A DNA stretch of 64,000 nucleotides from Neoarius graeffei (Eukaryota; Chordata; Actinopteri; Siluriformes; Ariidae), in the NCBI RefSeq assembly GCF_027579695.1, contig NC_083570.1:8976793-9040792 (forward strand), read 5' to 3'. Of this stretch, positions 31,251 to 42,675 are shown piece after piece. The position numbers and the translations under genes are program-made. Each line of letters starts with the position of its first letter. The stretch's first letter is position 1. The notes under the pieces were generated by a model, which ran no database searches, was not told where the DNA came from, and saw only the letters and a program-made list of their open reading frames with translations.

Positions 31251-31254
31251 GGGC

Positions 31255-31725
31255 TGAGTGTCCACACTGGAGGACCCTTAAAGAGCCGAGTGTCCACACT
31301 GGAGGACCCTTAAAGAGCCGAGTGTCCACACTGGAGGACCCTTAAAAAGCCGAGTGTCCACACTGGAGGACCCTCAAACAGCCGAGTGTCCACACTGGAG
31401 GGCCCTCAAACAGCCGAGTGTCCACACTGGAGGGCCCTCAAACAGCCGAGTGTCCACACTGGAGTGCCCTCAAACAGCCGAGTGTCCACACTGGAGGGCC
31501 CTCAAACAGCCGAGTGTCCACACTGGAGGGCCCTCAAACAGCCGAGTGTCCACACTGGAGGGCCCTCAAACAGCCGAGTGTCCACACTGGAGGGCCCTCA
31601 AACAGCCGAGTGTCCACACTGGAGGGCCCTCAAACAGCCGAGTGTCCACACTGGAGGACCCTCAAACAGCCGAGTGTCCACACTGGAGGGCCCTTAAACA
31701 GCCGAGTGTCCACACAGTGCGCCCT
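31255..31725. repeat. 32-base minisatellite, about 14-15 units
   Basis: The unit is CCGAGTGTCCACACTGGAGG followed by GCCCTCAAACAG. Early units have ACCCTTAAAGAG variants, and the last unit decays. Because 32 is not a multiple of 3 and the unit has no stop in any plus frame, all three plus frames stay open for over 300 bases. These frames are artefacts of the repeat, not genes. Confidence 0.95.
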
Positions 31726-31849
31726 TAAACAGATTGCCCCATCGCTCAGAGCAAAAACCAGCACTGTCTGTTGTTGAAAACAACCAAAGCTTGCTTTACC
31801 TAACATTTCTAATAACTTGTTTAAATAGAAGTTTGCGAGTCAGTGTGCT

Positions 31850-32168
31850 ACAGCATTGTCATCCATGACTGGTACATACAGATGCTGATTGTCATCCCAA
31901 TGATTGAAAACACCTGACTCTAATTTCACCTTCAAATTAACTGCTAATCCTAGAGGTTCACATACTTTTGCCACTCACAGATATGTAATATTGGCTCATT
32001 TTCCTCAATAAATAAATGACCAAGTATAATATTTTTTGTCTCATTTGTTTAACTGGGTTTTCTTTATCTACTTTTAGGACTTGTGTGAACATCTGATGAT
32101 GTTTTAGGTCATATTTATGCAGAAATATAGAAAATTCTAAAGGGTTCACAAACTTTCAAGCACCACTG
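31850..32168. mobile_element. Tc1 transposon end (solo fragment)
   Basis: This fragment ends in GTTCACAAACTTTCAAGCACCACTG beside TA. The same terminal sequence, inverted, begins the Tc1 element at 61296. No transposase is present. Confidence 0.8.
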
Positions 32169-32169
32169 T

Positions 32170-33118
32170 AGGGAATTGCTGTATAGAGGACTATATCGTG
32201 AGCTCATGCGTAAAATGAAAAAACACTTTCGGACACTACTCCGTCACGCTGGTATTTACATCATTACGGTCGCACAATTAAAACGTGCCAGATCAGTCGG
32301 CTGCTGGGTTTCAAAATAATAAACACACGCTTGTGTTTTTGTGATAAATCCATATTATACTGAGCGCATTTCACACATTAATCAATACAAAGTCCCTGCA
32401 GCTTTCAGTTCTTTTAAATCAAGGCTGAATACTTTTGTTTCTTCTTCGCCGCTGCCTTTTATTAAATCAAATTTGAGACTTTTAATTTGATTTCTTTCAG
32501 CGCGACCGCAATGCATGATGGGATATATTGCTTTGGTTAGTCCCCATCGTTGTACGCTACTTTTCGTGATGCATTGTGGGATACTTTGAGTGCACTGTAT
32601 AGGGTGTGAATAATCCTCACTAAGGTTTCGGACAGCACTACAAAATGGCATCCCCACTAAATAATGCCCTGTATAGTGAGTAAGGAGCGATTTCAGACAC
32701 AGGGGTTGTCAAAAGACGCGCGCGCCCTCTTTCGAATGCTGACGTAATCAAGCCGGAAGTTTTGTTTGTTTTGATAGCAATCAGGAAAGTTTGAAAAAAG
32801 TAGGCAGTAATCGTCATTTCAACTCGTTTGGAAAACAGTTTTCAAAATGGCGGCACTGACACCTGGTTGAAGCTTCAAGTCTCGCACAAGTCTCGTGAAG
32901 ATCGCGCGGATAAGCGACGCCTGCCGTGGAACAAAACGAATTACATTCAACATGGCTAAAAACCGAATAGGCCGATAAGTATCATATTTAATTGCGATTA
33001 GCTGTCAATACGGGTCACGATATAAAGTTACTAAAACCGAAAACGTCATTGAATAACACGTTAATTAAGAAATAAAGCAAGTTTAAAAATGACTTCGGTT
33101 CTCCTTTAAAGGGGTTTC
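32170..33118. other. Repeat-derived spacer upstream of cfap206
   Basis: At about 32396-32497 the plus strand reads VPAAFSSFKSRLNTF, a LINE-like C-terminus (compare AFKSRLKT in L2). The rest has common fish repeat motifs (ACAATGCATCACG, GGATTATTCACACCC) and no gene. No exon matching the cfap206 N-terminus was found here. Confidence 0.4.
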
Positions 33119-33318
33119 TGTGGATCTTTGTGATTGATTTATCTGGAAGAGAAGAGCAGGGAAGATTGCGAATCAAGTGGCTGTGGTTTGCTTTCGCCCG
33201 ATACTAAACCGTGTAGCGTCCTAGCGATCATTGCAAAGATGCGTACAAAAAGCCTGAAACTGCCTCCTTACCCAGGAAAAAATGATACAGGCTTTATCTT
33301 GGAGTGTCCTGATCCCCT

Positions 33319-33910
33319 GGGTCCGGTTGTTCAAAACATGGTTATCTTTTAACCAATGGTTCAATCACTATTTAACATGATGTTAAATATAACCTGCTGT
33401 TAAACTGTTGTTCAAAACTCCGTTAAAGTTAACACACCTCTTAGCCTCCGTTATCTTTTAACCAAGTGGTTACGTACAGCTCAAAAGGCAAACACGCATG
33501 TTCCTGATTGTTAATGCGTGCCGTCCAAAACAATTCAGACGAGGACCAAACGAGCTACTTTTATACAGTGAGGCAGAACTTCGACATCGGTACCGATTTG
33601 ATAGAGAATCTCTCTGTTATATATTTGATTTGTTTCAAGAAGATTTGGAACGCCCAACGTGAAGAAGCCGTGCATTGTCCGTTGAGGTGCTCATTGCCCT
33701 TAGATTTTATGCAAGCAGCAGTTTTTTTTCCAAGTCAAGAGACTTGGTGGGCGTGGCATTGTGGGATTGATTTTGACACGGTGTGATGTTGGTTAGGGCT
33801 AAACCAATTGGTTTGCTCATGGTATGGTTCAATTAGCTTCAAGAAACGATTTTTTAACTAACGGTAAGTTAAAATTTTAACGGAAATAACTGTTTTGAAC
33901 AACTGAACCC
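33319..33910 (+). mobile_element. PIF/Harbinger remnant with HARBI1-like N-terminus
   Basis: Ends GGGTCCGGTTGTTCAAAAC and (complement) GGGTTCAGTTGTTCAAAAC are inverted repeats. Inside, with frameshifts, the plus strand reads HRYRFDRESLCYIFDLFQED, LERPT and VEVLIALRFYASSSFF, the N-terminal block of Harbinger (HARBI1-like) transposases. The rest of the gene is deleted. The element interrupts another decayed element whose exon lies at 33915-34150. Confidence 0.75.
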
Positions 33911-33914
33911 AGAT

Positions 33915-34150
33915 CTTTAACCCATCCGCATATAAAAAGTTGTACACCTCCATGATCTTCCAGGTTTTCATTTATTTGTCTGTCTTGAATGATGTCTGTA
34001 GCACCAGGTAGTTTGAGATGTCAGGGAACTCAACAGATGGATAATTTTCCAACTCGTACGGAAAATCCTTCTTTACGAGCATTACAGGATCTAATCCCAT
34101 CGCAAAGATCAACTTTCTGAAGGTGTCTTGACCATGCGTTGGCCTCTAAA
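33915..34150 (-). pseudogene. Decayed exon: F..LIFAMGLDPV...YPDI-type motif
   Basis: The minus frame reads FRKLIFAMGLDPVMLVKKDF, then ENYPSVEFPDISNYLV and LQTSFKTDK, with a stop before MKTWKIMEVYNFLYADG. It matches the second-exon family of the THAP elements (G..DPY..., DLPDLAYHDIYNFLV at 59.9 kb) and extends it. So a fourth, older copy of that element type lies just upstream of the first recognised cfap206 exon. Confidence 0.5.
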
Positions 34151-34273
34151 CTGTGAAAATAGTCGGAGACAGTTTTACTATCTTTTTTGCAGAACTGCAG
34201 CCAAATTGGTTTCTCGGACCACTGTAGCACAAGACCTTCCTCTTCTTACGGTACGTCTGTGTGTGTGTTCTAG

Positions 34274-37200
34274 CCGCACTGCAGAGTGTGTTCCCTCCAT
34301 CAGAGCTGGCCGCCTTCATGTCTCTGCTCAGGCGTGATAAAGAACAGCAGCTGAATGAGCTCACCATGATCGTCACCGGGATTCGCCTCTTCAACAAGGA
34401 CAGCGGGAAAGGAGGAGAGAGCATCGAGGACTGTGAGTGCATCTCACCTCGCGTTCTGATTAACGCTCGCCATCGTGATTCATTTTATAACAGCAGCTCT
34501 GACAGTCATGCAGATTTACGTTAACATGCTCGTTTTGGTACATTAACATTCTGTTAAATAACGAGACGCTCCACATAAACCGAATTGAAAATCATTGAAC
34601 GGTTCTCGAAGGTAAGGAGACGTTTATTCAACTTTCACTCATCTTCAGGACAGAAGAGTTTACGATGATGTTTTCTGACGTTCATTAACCGCAAAGGCAG
34701 GAATGTGAGTGAGAACGGGAACTCACTTGTTTCCCACAAGTTCAAAAATGTAAATAGAAATGGATAGAAAGTATGGCGAATTGTTCTGTAAGACATTTTA
34801 TTGATGTAATCGTCAATAAATTGCTGTGGTGTAAGACAGAAGGGAACCGTCAGGGCCTTCTCGGCGTTCAGAGAAGCCCAAACGTATCAGCATTTCAAAT
34901 GTTATGTTTAATTTCTTTCATAATTTCATTATAATTATTCTCTCTTAATTCTGATTTGGCCTCATTTTCTATCACATTTGCTTCAGAAGTGAAAGGGTTA
35001 CTGTCCTGAAAACATTAAAATCGAGTTCTCCAATGAGATTGTTTTGCTTGTTGTGTCTAGACTGAGAACAGTTCAGAGCTGCTCACTCATTGGTTAGGAC
35101 TTCATTGCCGGGACAGAAGGCCATGGCAGTGTATGTTTATGTAGGAAATGACAGATGAATTAATTAACCAATCAGACTTTGATTTATAGCTGGAGGGACT
35201 AAAAATTTATCACCCTCAGCCTTCTCGAAGGCCAACGCAAGCTTAACTGTGAGTCGGCGCAGCAGTGAAGTCACCTTCCAGCCAGTGTAGCGTTCATCAG
35301 TAGTGTTAGCGAATGCTAATAAAGCAGTCAAGCCAGTGCTATCTATCGAGAGCTACAGGCTAACAACCGAGAAACTAAGATTTCTGTCTCCAGACTCTTC
35401 TTCCACGCTGCACGCTCGCTACAGTATTTTTCACTCAGACTTAAGTGTAATTTACTTTGTTACTTTTAAAATCAACATCGACAGCTACACACAACGGAGC
35501 GACCTGGCAGCCTGCCACTAATCCCTTACAAATCCTTTGCCCTGTTGCTTTTTTGGTGTGTTTGGTTAAGTTTTGGCTGAGCTCAAGTCCTATGTCTAAT
35601 AGTAATAGTTCACCGCTGGTCTAAGAGGAACTTGGTCAGGTTTATGCATTTTTGTGACACACTGTACATTTATAATTAAGATTTAACTTAATTATTGTAA
35701 CAAATGTTCAGAAAACCACACATATTGACAGAATACAGGCTTGTAAGAAACTGTACATGTTTAAAGAGCAAGGTTTTTTTGAAGTAATCGTGGTAATATC
35801 TTCTGTGTTACATTGTTGATGTGCAATCCTGGTCATCGTGGCTCTCTCGTGAAGTGCTGGCCGTCCTGAACGAGGCTCTTCCTGCGGCCAGCACAGATAT
35901 AGAGCGTGAACTGGAAGGGATGCAACGTTTGGCTTGGCGCTACACCACTCTGCTGGAGAGACGCTCTGAATCCGACACTGACGCCGAGCTAAACAGGGAC
36001 CTGCTCACGCAGGCCCTGTACAACGTACGCCAACATGAAGCCTTCCTCAAAATCATACTGGTGAGTTACAGAGACGTCTAAATTTTCAAGCCAACGATTA
36101 GAATAAAAGTTATTGGAAAACATTTAAATTTCTCATCTCATTATCTGTAGCCGCTTTATCCTGTTCTACAGGGTCGCAGGCAAGCTGGAGCCTATCCCAG
36201 CTGACTACGGGCGAAAGGCAGGGTACACCCTGGACAAGTTGCCAGGTCATCACAGGGCTGACACATAGACACAGACAACCATTCACACTCACATTCACAC
36301 CTACGGTCAATTTAGAGTCACCAGTTAACCTAACCTGCATGTCTTTGGACTGTGGGGGAAACCGGAGCACCCGGAGGAAACCCACGCGGACACGGGGAGA
36401 ACATGCAAACTCCACACAGAAAGGCCCTCGCCGGCCACGGGGCTCGAACCCGGACCTTCTTACTGTGAGGCGACAGCGCTAACCACTATACTACTGTGCC
36501 GCCCCATTTAAATTTCTGTTACTATTTTATTCTTATTATGGCTAACTTTTGCTAATAATCATTAAGAGTAAAAGTCACGTAATGTAATAAAATATAGTTC
36601 GTTTGTCTCCACCAGGCGGATGTGATCACATGTGCAAAGCAAGTGGAGGCTCTTCACACTGACCTCATGTCGAGGATGAAGGTGCTGAAGGCCACAGTTC
36701 ACGCCAAAACTGCCGTACCAACCTCCCAAGTGTTCGTAAGTGGTCCTTTGCTCTGTCAAAAGCTCTTTGCTAGCATCATTTTCAGTCTGATAATTTTAAA
36801 TCCCTCCCATTAGCCTCATTTCACAGCATTGGCCAGGCTGTGGGCGGGGCTTCAGGATGAGATGGTCTTGTTGAACATGCTCCGGAGCATGGCACTCAGC
36901 CTGAGGCCGTTCCTCTCGGCTCAGTCGCAACTTCTCGAGAACGTTCAGTTGGATCAGATGCTCCGCGGTGAAACCGTCAAATCTGACGCAGAGAGAGCTG
37001 CTGAGAGCTCAGGTACGTTCTGACATCACGAGCTTTTTATTCATTACAGAACAGCATCTTGTTAGTGGGCAGCTTGTTATGTCCAAGAAGTGTAGCGTAA
37101 ACTCCTCTGGCCTGAAGACGTCGGAAAAAACTTGAGCATTACAGCTTTACGTTTTTGAGCGAGCGCATTTCATTTCTACATTATCACTCATCGTGTGTAG

Positions 37201-39633
37201 TGTAGCACTCATTTTCTCTTTTTCAGAGGAGCGGCTTGATCCAGAGGAGATGAAATCGTCCGAGTGGATTCTGCCCGAGACCACGGCGAACTTTGAGCAG
37301 CTCTTCCTGCAGTACAGGGGTGTGTGTGGATACACTCTTGTCGAGAAGAACGGCCTCTTGCTCCCAGGTTCATAGTGAAGCTTTTCTTTCTCCAGTTTTA
37401 CACTCTGCTTTTTTTAGAGTCCGAATATTAGAGCGTTCATACGACTAGACAGTGTTTAGACCAAGACGTATTCAGCTCCCCAAAAGAAACAAATTTGTGA
37501 TGTAAAGTGACACTACAGCATTAAAACACTGAAAGTGAAACATCTCTGGCTGAAGCTCCTCGTTCTTCAGTCATTAATTCGACCTACTTTGTCTCATCTC
37601 ATCTCATTATCTCTAGCCGCTTTATCCTTCTACAGGGTCGCAGGCAAGCTGGAGCCTATCCCAGCTGACTACGGGCGAAAGGCGGGGTACACCCTGGACA
37701 AGTCGCCAGGTCATCACAGGGCTGACACATAGACACAGACAACCATTCACACTCACATTCACACCTACGGTCAATTTAGAGTCACCAGTTAACCTAACCT
37801 GCATGTCTTTGGACTGTGGGGGAAACCGGAGCACCCGGAGGAAACCCACGCGGACACGGGGAGAACATGCAAACTCCACACAGAAAGGCCCTCGCCGGCC
37901 CCGGGGCTCGAACCCAGGACCTTCTTGCTGTGAGGCGACAGCGCTAACCACTACACCACCGTGCCGCCGACCTACTTTGTTTGTTTCCATATTTGCTTTT
38001 GGTGTTAGACGAAATCTTTTTCAGGGAATGCCTTCCTTATTTCAGCAAGACTGCTTTCTGCACATATTAAAACTGCATGGCTGTGTAGGAAAAGAGTCCA
38101 GGTGCTAAACTGGCCTGCTGCAGTCCAGATCTGTCTCCTATGTAAAACAGTTGGCGCATTATGAAGCGCAAAATATGACAAAGGAGACCCCGAACTCTTG
38201 AGCAACTGAAATTGTACGTCAGGCAAGAATGGGACAACATTTCTCTTTCAAAACTACAGCGGTTGGTCTCCTCAGTTCCCAAACGTTGATAGAGTTTTGT
38301 TAAAAGTAGAGGTGATACACAGTGGTAAACACACCCTTGTCCCAACTTTTTTGAAATGTGTTGCTGACATCAAATTCAAAATGAGCATAGATTTTTCAAA
38401 AAACAATAAAATTTCTCAGTTTCAGCATTTGATATGTTGTCTTTGTACTATTTTCAATGAAATACATGGTTTCCATGATTTCCAAATTGTCATATTTTGT
38501 TTTTATTTATGTTTTACACAGTGTCCCAACTTTTTTGGAATTAGGGTTGTAATTAAACCGACTTTTAAATATAATTAATAAAGGACACGCTTTAAGGCAA
38601 GACGTCCATATTTCTGAAGCTCAGTCTGCTGCTGTTCCTTTCCAAAGGCAATCCGAACATCAGCATCCTGAAGCACAGGGAGAAATATTACAGCTTCAGC
38701 TCCAAGCAGGCTGCGTATCAGTTCGCCTCAAACGCAGACGAGTACATCGAACTGATCGCGGAAAGAGCGAAGAGATCTCCGGAGCTGATCCAGCTGCTCG
38801 AGCTTCATCAGCAGTTTGCCAGCGTCACTCCGTACTCTCAGGTATCATGGACGTGTGACTTACTTGCGTCTTCTCCTTCGCATCCTTGACCTACTCGCTG
38901 ATCTCCAACACAAACTCCATTCCCCATGAACACTCTTAGCCTACAAATATGGCTGATCCAGCATCTACATACTGATCCAACACAATCAGTTGCGCACGTA
39001 TGAAGACTCCACACACACTCTGCACATTAAAACTGCTCAACTGCAGTCGCATCCTTGTCCATCTCATCTGTGAGCCTGAGAGTGACAGGAAAATAATCAA
39101 CAACAATGCGGTGAGCCAGTGCAAAGCAGCGTTTCTTAGAAAGTTTGTCTTCACAGATGCAGTCAGGTGAGAAATTGTTGGTGAAACCCATCAGCAAAAG
39201 TGAGAGCAGCACACAGACGGACACACACCTGCTGGAGAGCAACATCGTCAGATCTTACGAGTGGAACGAGTGGGAGCTGAGACGGAAAGCCATCAAACTG
39301 GTAAGCAGCTCCACCTGAAATACACTGGCATGATTAGATTAGATTACGCTCAAGCTGTCCGAAAAGCCCTGAAATAAGTTTAACACGTTATTTTGTTGAA
39401 TGCACTCCAAGGCGAACCTGCGCCATAAGGTAACCCACTCGACGCAGACTGACCTGAGCCACATGAGGAGACACAACACCACGCAGACATTCCTTCCAAA
39501 AGAAGCCGCCTGCCAGACGAAGAGAGACGGACAGAGTAACGTACCGAGACCTCAAGTCTACCTGGCTGGGCTGAGAGGAGGACCAACCACTCCCATGACC
39601 AAACTCGATTTAACTCCAGATGTGCATGAATAG
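34274..39633 (+). CDS. cfap206: Cilia- and flagella-associated protein 206 (3' exons)
   Basis: Eight exons with consensus splice sites and compatible phases: 34274-34432, 35855-36060, 36616-36735, 36814-37012, 37227-37367, 38648-38841, 39157-39300, 39412-39633 (stop TAG 39631-39633). The protein blocks AALQSVFPPSELAAFMSL, LNELTMIVTGIRLFNKDSGK, TCAKQVEALHTDLMSRMKVL, AKTAVPTSQVF, PETTANFEQLFLQYRGVCGY, REKYYSFSSKQAAYQF, LIQLLELHQQFASVTPYSQ, SYEWNEWELRRKAIKLANLR, VTHSTQTDLSHMRR and PRPQVYLAGLRGG match vertebrate CFAP206 (C6orf165), a radial-spoke/axonemal protein needed for ciliary motility. Compared with the human protein as I remember it, roughly the first 130-140 residues are missing. Introns contain two young SINEs and an IS3EU-like fragment; intron 34433-35854 shows no other gene. 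Confidence 0.93.
36134..36504 (-). mobile_element. tRNA-headed SINE in cfap206 intron
   Basis: A full-length copy in minus orientation, flanked by the exact 13-base duplication CATTTAAATTTCT (36121-36133, 36505-36517). It lies in the intron between exons 35855-36060 and 36616-36735. Confidence 0.93.
37593..37967 (-). mobile_element. tRNA-headed SINE in cfap206 intron
   Basis: A full-length copy in minus orientation with the exact duplication CGACCTACTTTGT (37580-37592, 37968-37980). Nearly identical to the copies at 15100, 9021 and 36134, so the family was active recently. Confidence 0.93.
37985..38550 (+). mobile_element. IS3EU/mariner-like element fragment
   Basis: Its right end (CACAGTGTCCCAACTTTTTT then GGAATTAGGGTTGTA) is the terminus of a widespread fish DNA transposon whose ends read ACAACCC..ATTCCAAAAAAGTTGGGAC. 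The interior has debris of a C-terminal transposase region. A related copy lies inverted at 60379. The family name is from memory. Confidence 0.6.
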
Positions 39634-39639
39634 TTAATT

Positions 39640-40604
39640 TGTTTGTTAGTTAGTTAGACCTAGTATTGAATGTTTGTATTGAATTGTTGCATTCTGGTTT
39701 GTGATTGGCCAGAAAATACTGATGAATTTTCTCTGAAAGTTTTGCAGGTGTATATTAATGCACTCGTTCGAATTTATGGTTTTCATCGTACCAGCTCGTT
39801 CCCAGGGATTTCTACGATGGACGCTAGACATAAACCGATTTTAAAAATCATTTATATGGTGATGTTTTCGTAACTGAAGGGAGATGTTCATTTAGCATTT
39901 CTGGAAGGAGTCTCCAGTGTAACAGTCAGAGGTAAAGTTTTGTGACACCTTCAGGACAGAGGAGTTTATGCTTCGCAGTTTCTTGGTTACAACATGATTT
40001 TTTTTTTTTTTTGTCTTATTAACTTTAAGAGAAGGATAATAGGCAGGCTGGTGAGGGAACGACTGTTAATGTAACTATAAATAGATAAAAAAAAAACTAT
40101 GATGTGAAATTTGTAATTGTTGGCAAATTGCTGTGGTAAAAGAGGAATTGTGGGAGATGATACTTTGGTACCGAATATCAGTCAAAGCAGCGTGCACACA
40201 ATTATGAAAATGATCTTATTGGCTTTAATAATATTAAATATTATTATACATACAGGAGACTTTTTCAATGGAATAAAAACGTGTGTTCTATTCCCTTCTA
40301 GTGGGTTTCATTCATTCGGTTTGGTAGCATGCAATATTGTTAGCGTATCGCTTATCCTACGTGTATTACGTCAGTCTACCCACTGGAGAATGAGCGTTGA
40401 ATATGATTTACGATATTGCATGGTTGTCAAGGCAACATGACGTCACACGTCGGAGACGTAAAACTTCCACGTGAGCGAGCGAGCAACTGTGACAGTTTGT
40501 GAACAAACATAGCTTCTACGATTGCTTCGTTAAATACAGAAGATTTTGAGAGAATTTTGAAAGAGAAAGACGCGTTGAACACCTGGAAGGAATGTATAAT
40601 AATA

Positions 40605-40635
<31 letters not shown>

Positions 40636-40800
40636 TAATAATATTGACTGGCTTTTTTTGTGGTCTATCAGATATATTCCATTAAGCTACTCGTCTCTGA
40701 CTCATTCATTATCATGCTAGCTGAATGGAATATATCTGATATACCACTCAATGCCAGACAATATTTATTTAATTATCCTGAGGAATAACACAGCAGACTG
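39640..40800. other. cfap206 downstream region with palindromic MITE
   Basis: No gene is present. At about 40658-40752 the arms ATCAGATATATTCCATTAAG and CTGAATGGAATATATCTGAT form an inverted pair beside a TAA trinucleotide repeat (40602-40642). A short frame near 40535 reads EDFERILKEKDALNTWKECI, which looks like a captured coding scrap of unknown origin. The 39890-40090 part resembles 58790-58840. Confidence 0.45.
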
Positions 40801-42429
40801 TGAGGTTACACAAAAATAATCCACGCCAGCATGGATTTACCACTTTACCATCTTTGATTTATTAAAAAGTAGCAGATGTATAAAATGAGATTGAAGCTTC
40901 TGCACACACACACACACACTGTCACACAGCCACACCCCTTTGACAGTCTGCACTCCTACTCTTTTTAAAGCTCCACCCACTCTGGCTCTGTGATATCATA
41001 TCTCACAGTGCAGCAGGACGCTCATTTCAAAGCACACAATTCCGATCTCTACTGTATGTGTCGCTCTCTGGAAAAATGGCCGAGGCCAGTATTTCAGTAG
41101 CTCAGGACCAGTTCATGTGTCCAGTGTGTCTGGATCTCCTGAAGGATCCGGTGACTATCCCCTGTGGTCACAGTTTCTGTAAGGCGTGCATTAATGGCTG
41201 CTGGGATCAGGAGGATCAGAAGGGTGTCTACAGCTGTCCTCAGTGCAGAGACACTTTCACTACAAGGCCTGTTCTACGCAGAAACAACATGCTGGATGAA
41301 GTGGTGGAGAAACTGAAGAAGAAGACTGAAGTCTCATCCTGTTTTTGTGAACACAACACCGAGTCAGGTGCATCAGACAAAGAACAGGTGAGAAGGAGAA
41401 ATGGTTTCAGACTGAATCCTTCGACATTTTGTTTCTAATCCTGCTTTACTCAGGCTATATGGTGTAAAAATGTCATGACTTCTATTGATTATAAATAATA
41501 AATATGTTCCATGTATCCTGTAGATGTGAGCAGTTTTACAAGCACATACTGAGTACCTTTGACCTCACTCAGAGAGAGCCAGGATATGGATGATCTTTAA
41601 CTTGAATTGCAGTTAATAATCTCCCACCTTCGACCTGTCTTTGAGTGAACACTTTACAGTTAGTAAAGTTAGTATTTAACTCAGGATGTAACATCATTTC
41701 ATTCATTCTTGTCAGAGTGAGTTAAAGTTGAAGGAGGAGCAGATGAAATCCCAGCAGAGAATCCAGGAGAAGCAGAAGAAGGTGCAGGAGCTGAAACAAG
41801 CTGTGAACACTATAAAGGTGAGCAGTGAGCAGAGACAGAGCTGCTCCTAGAAACACACACAACATGGACAACGAGTCATTTACAGTCCCAGTAAGAGAGG
41901 GAATGATAGATGAGCTTTAAATCTTGTGTGTGTCCTAACAGCTCAGTGCACAGACAGCAGTGGAGGACAGTGAGAGGATCTTTACTGAGCTGATCAGCTC
42001 CATGGAGAAAAAGCGCTGGGAGGTGACGGAGCTGATCAGAGATCAGGAGAAGGCTGAACTGAGTCGAGCTGAAAGACTCCTGGAGCAACTGGAGCAGGAG
42101 ATTGCTGATCTTCAGAGGAGAGTCATATGGTGAGAGGAAGTAAAATGTTATAAATCCGCGCATATACATAAAAAAGATTCATTGTACTTATCTGAACTTA
42201 ACATTGCCTCAGCTACCATCTGAAAGATATTTCACTTATACAGTTCATCAGTCATATTAAGATCATTTATTTTGCCAATATTCATAAATTCAAACATCGT
42301 GTCTCCTAAAATCACACTCTGATCATTGTATATTATTCCACGTCCATTTTCTCTCCGTCACAGCAGTTTGGATGAATTTACCTTCAGAGCTGAAGACTCG
42401 AGAAGATTTTCTACAATGTATGTATGCGT

Positions 42430-42437
42430 CTCTCTCG

Positions 42438-42482
<45 letters not shown>
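42430..42482. repeat. (CT)n(CA)n microsatellite
   Basis: Dinucleotide runs TCTCTC then ACACAC. No coding content. Confidence 0.9.
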
Positions 42483-42483
<1 letters not shown>

Positions 42484-42675
42484 GCTGCCAGATCATTAAG
42501 AACATATGTTGTTTTTGGAGACGTTTCCTTCCACAATAAAGAGAAGTGAAGAATGGAGGTGTCATGTTGAGTGTCGCTGACAGCACAGCACTGGTGAAGT
42601 TCGATATGTTTGATCCATGAATGTATATGAAGGTTAATAACATTCTAGTCATTTTCTTTCCTGAAGTTTATACAA

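Noticed and set aside
31354-31728. CRISPR array in the 32-base repeats
   Set aside because: Units are contiguous with no unique spacers, and the DNA is vertebrate.
31354-31777. Protein genes of 103-124 codons in the minisatellite
   Set aside because: All three forward frames are open only because the 32-base unit lacks stops. They are phase-shifted translations of the same repeat.
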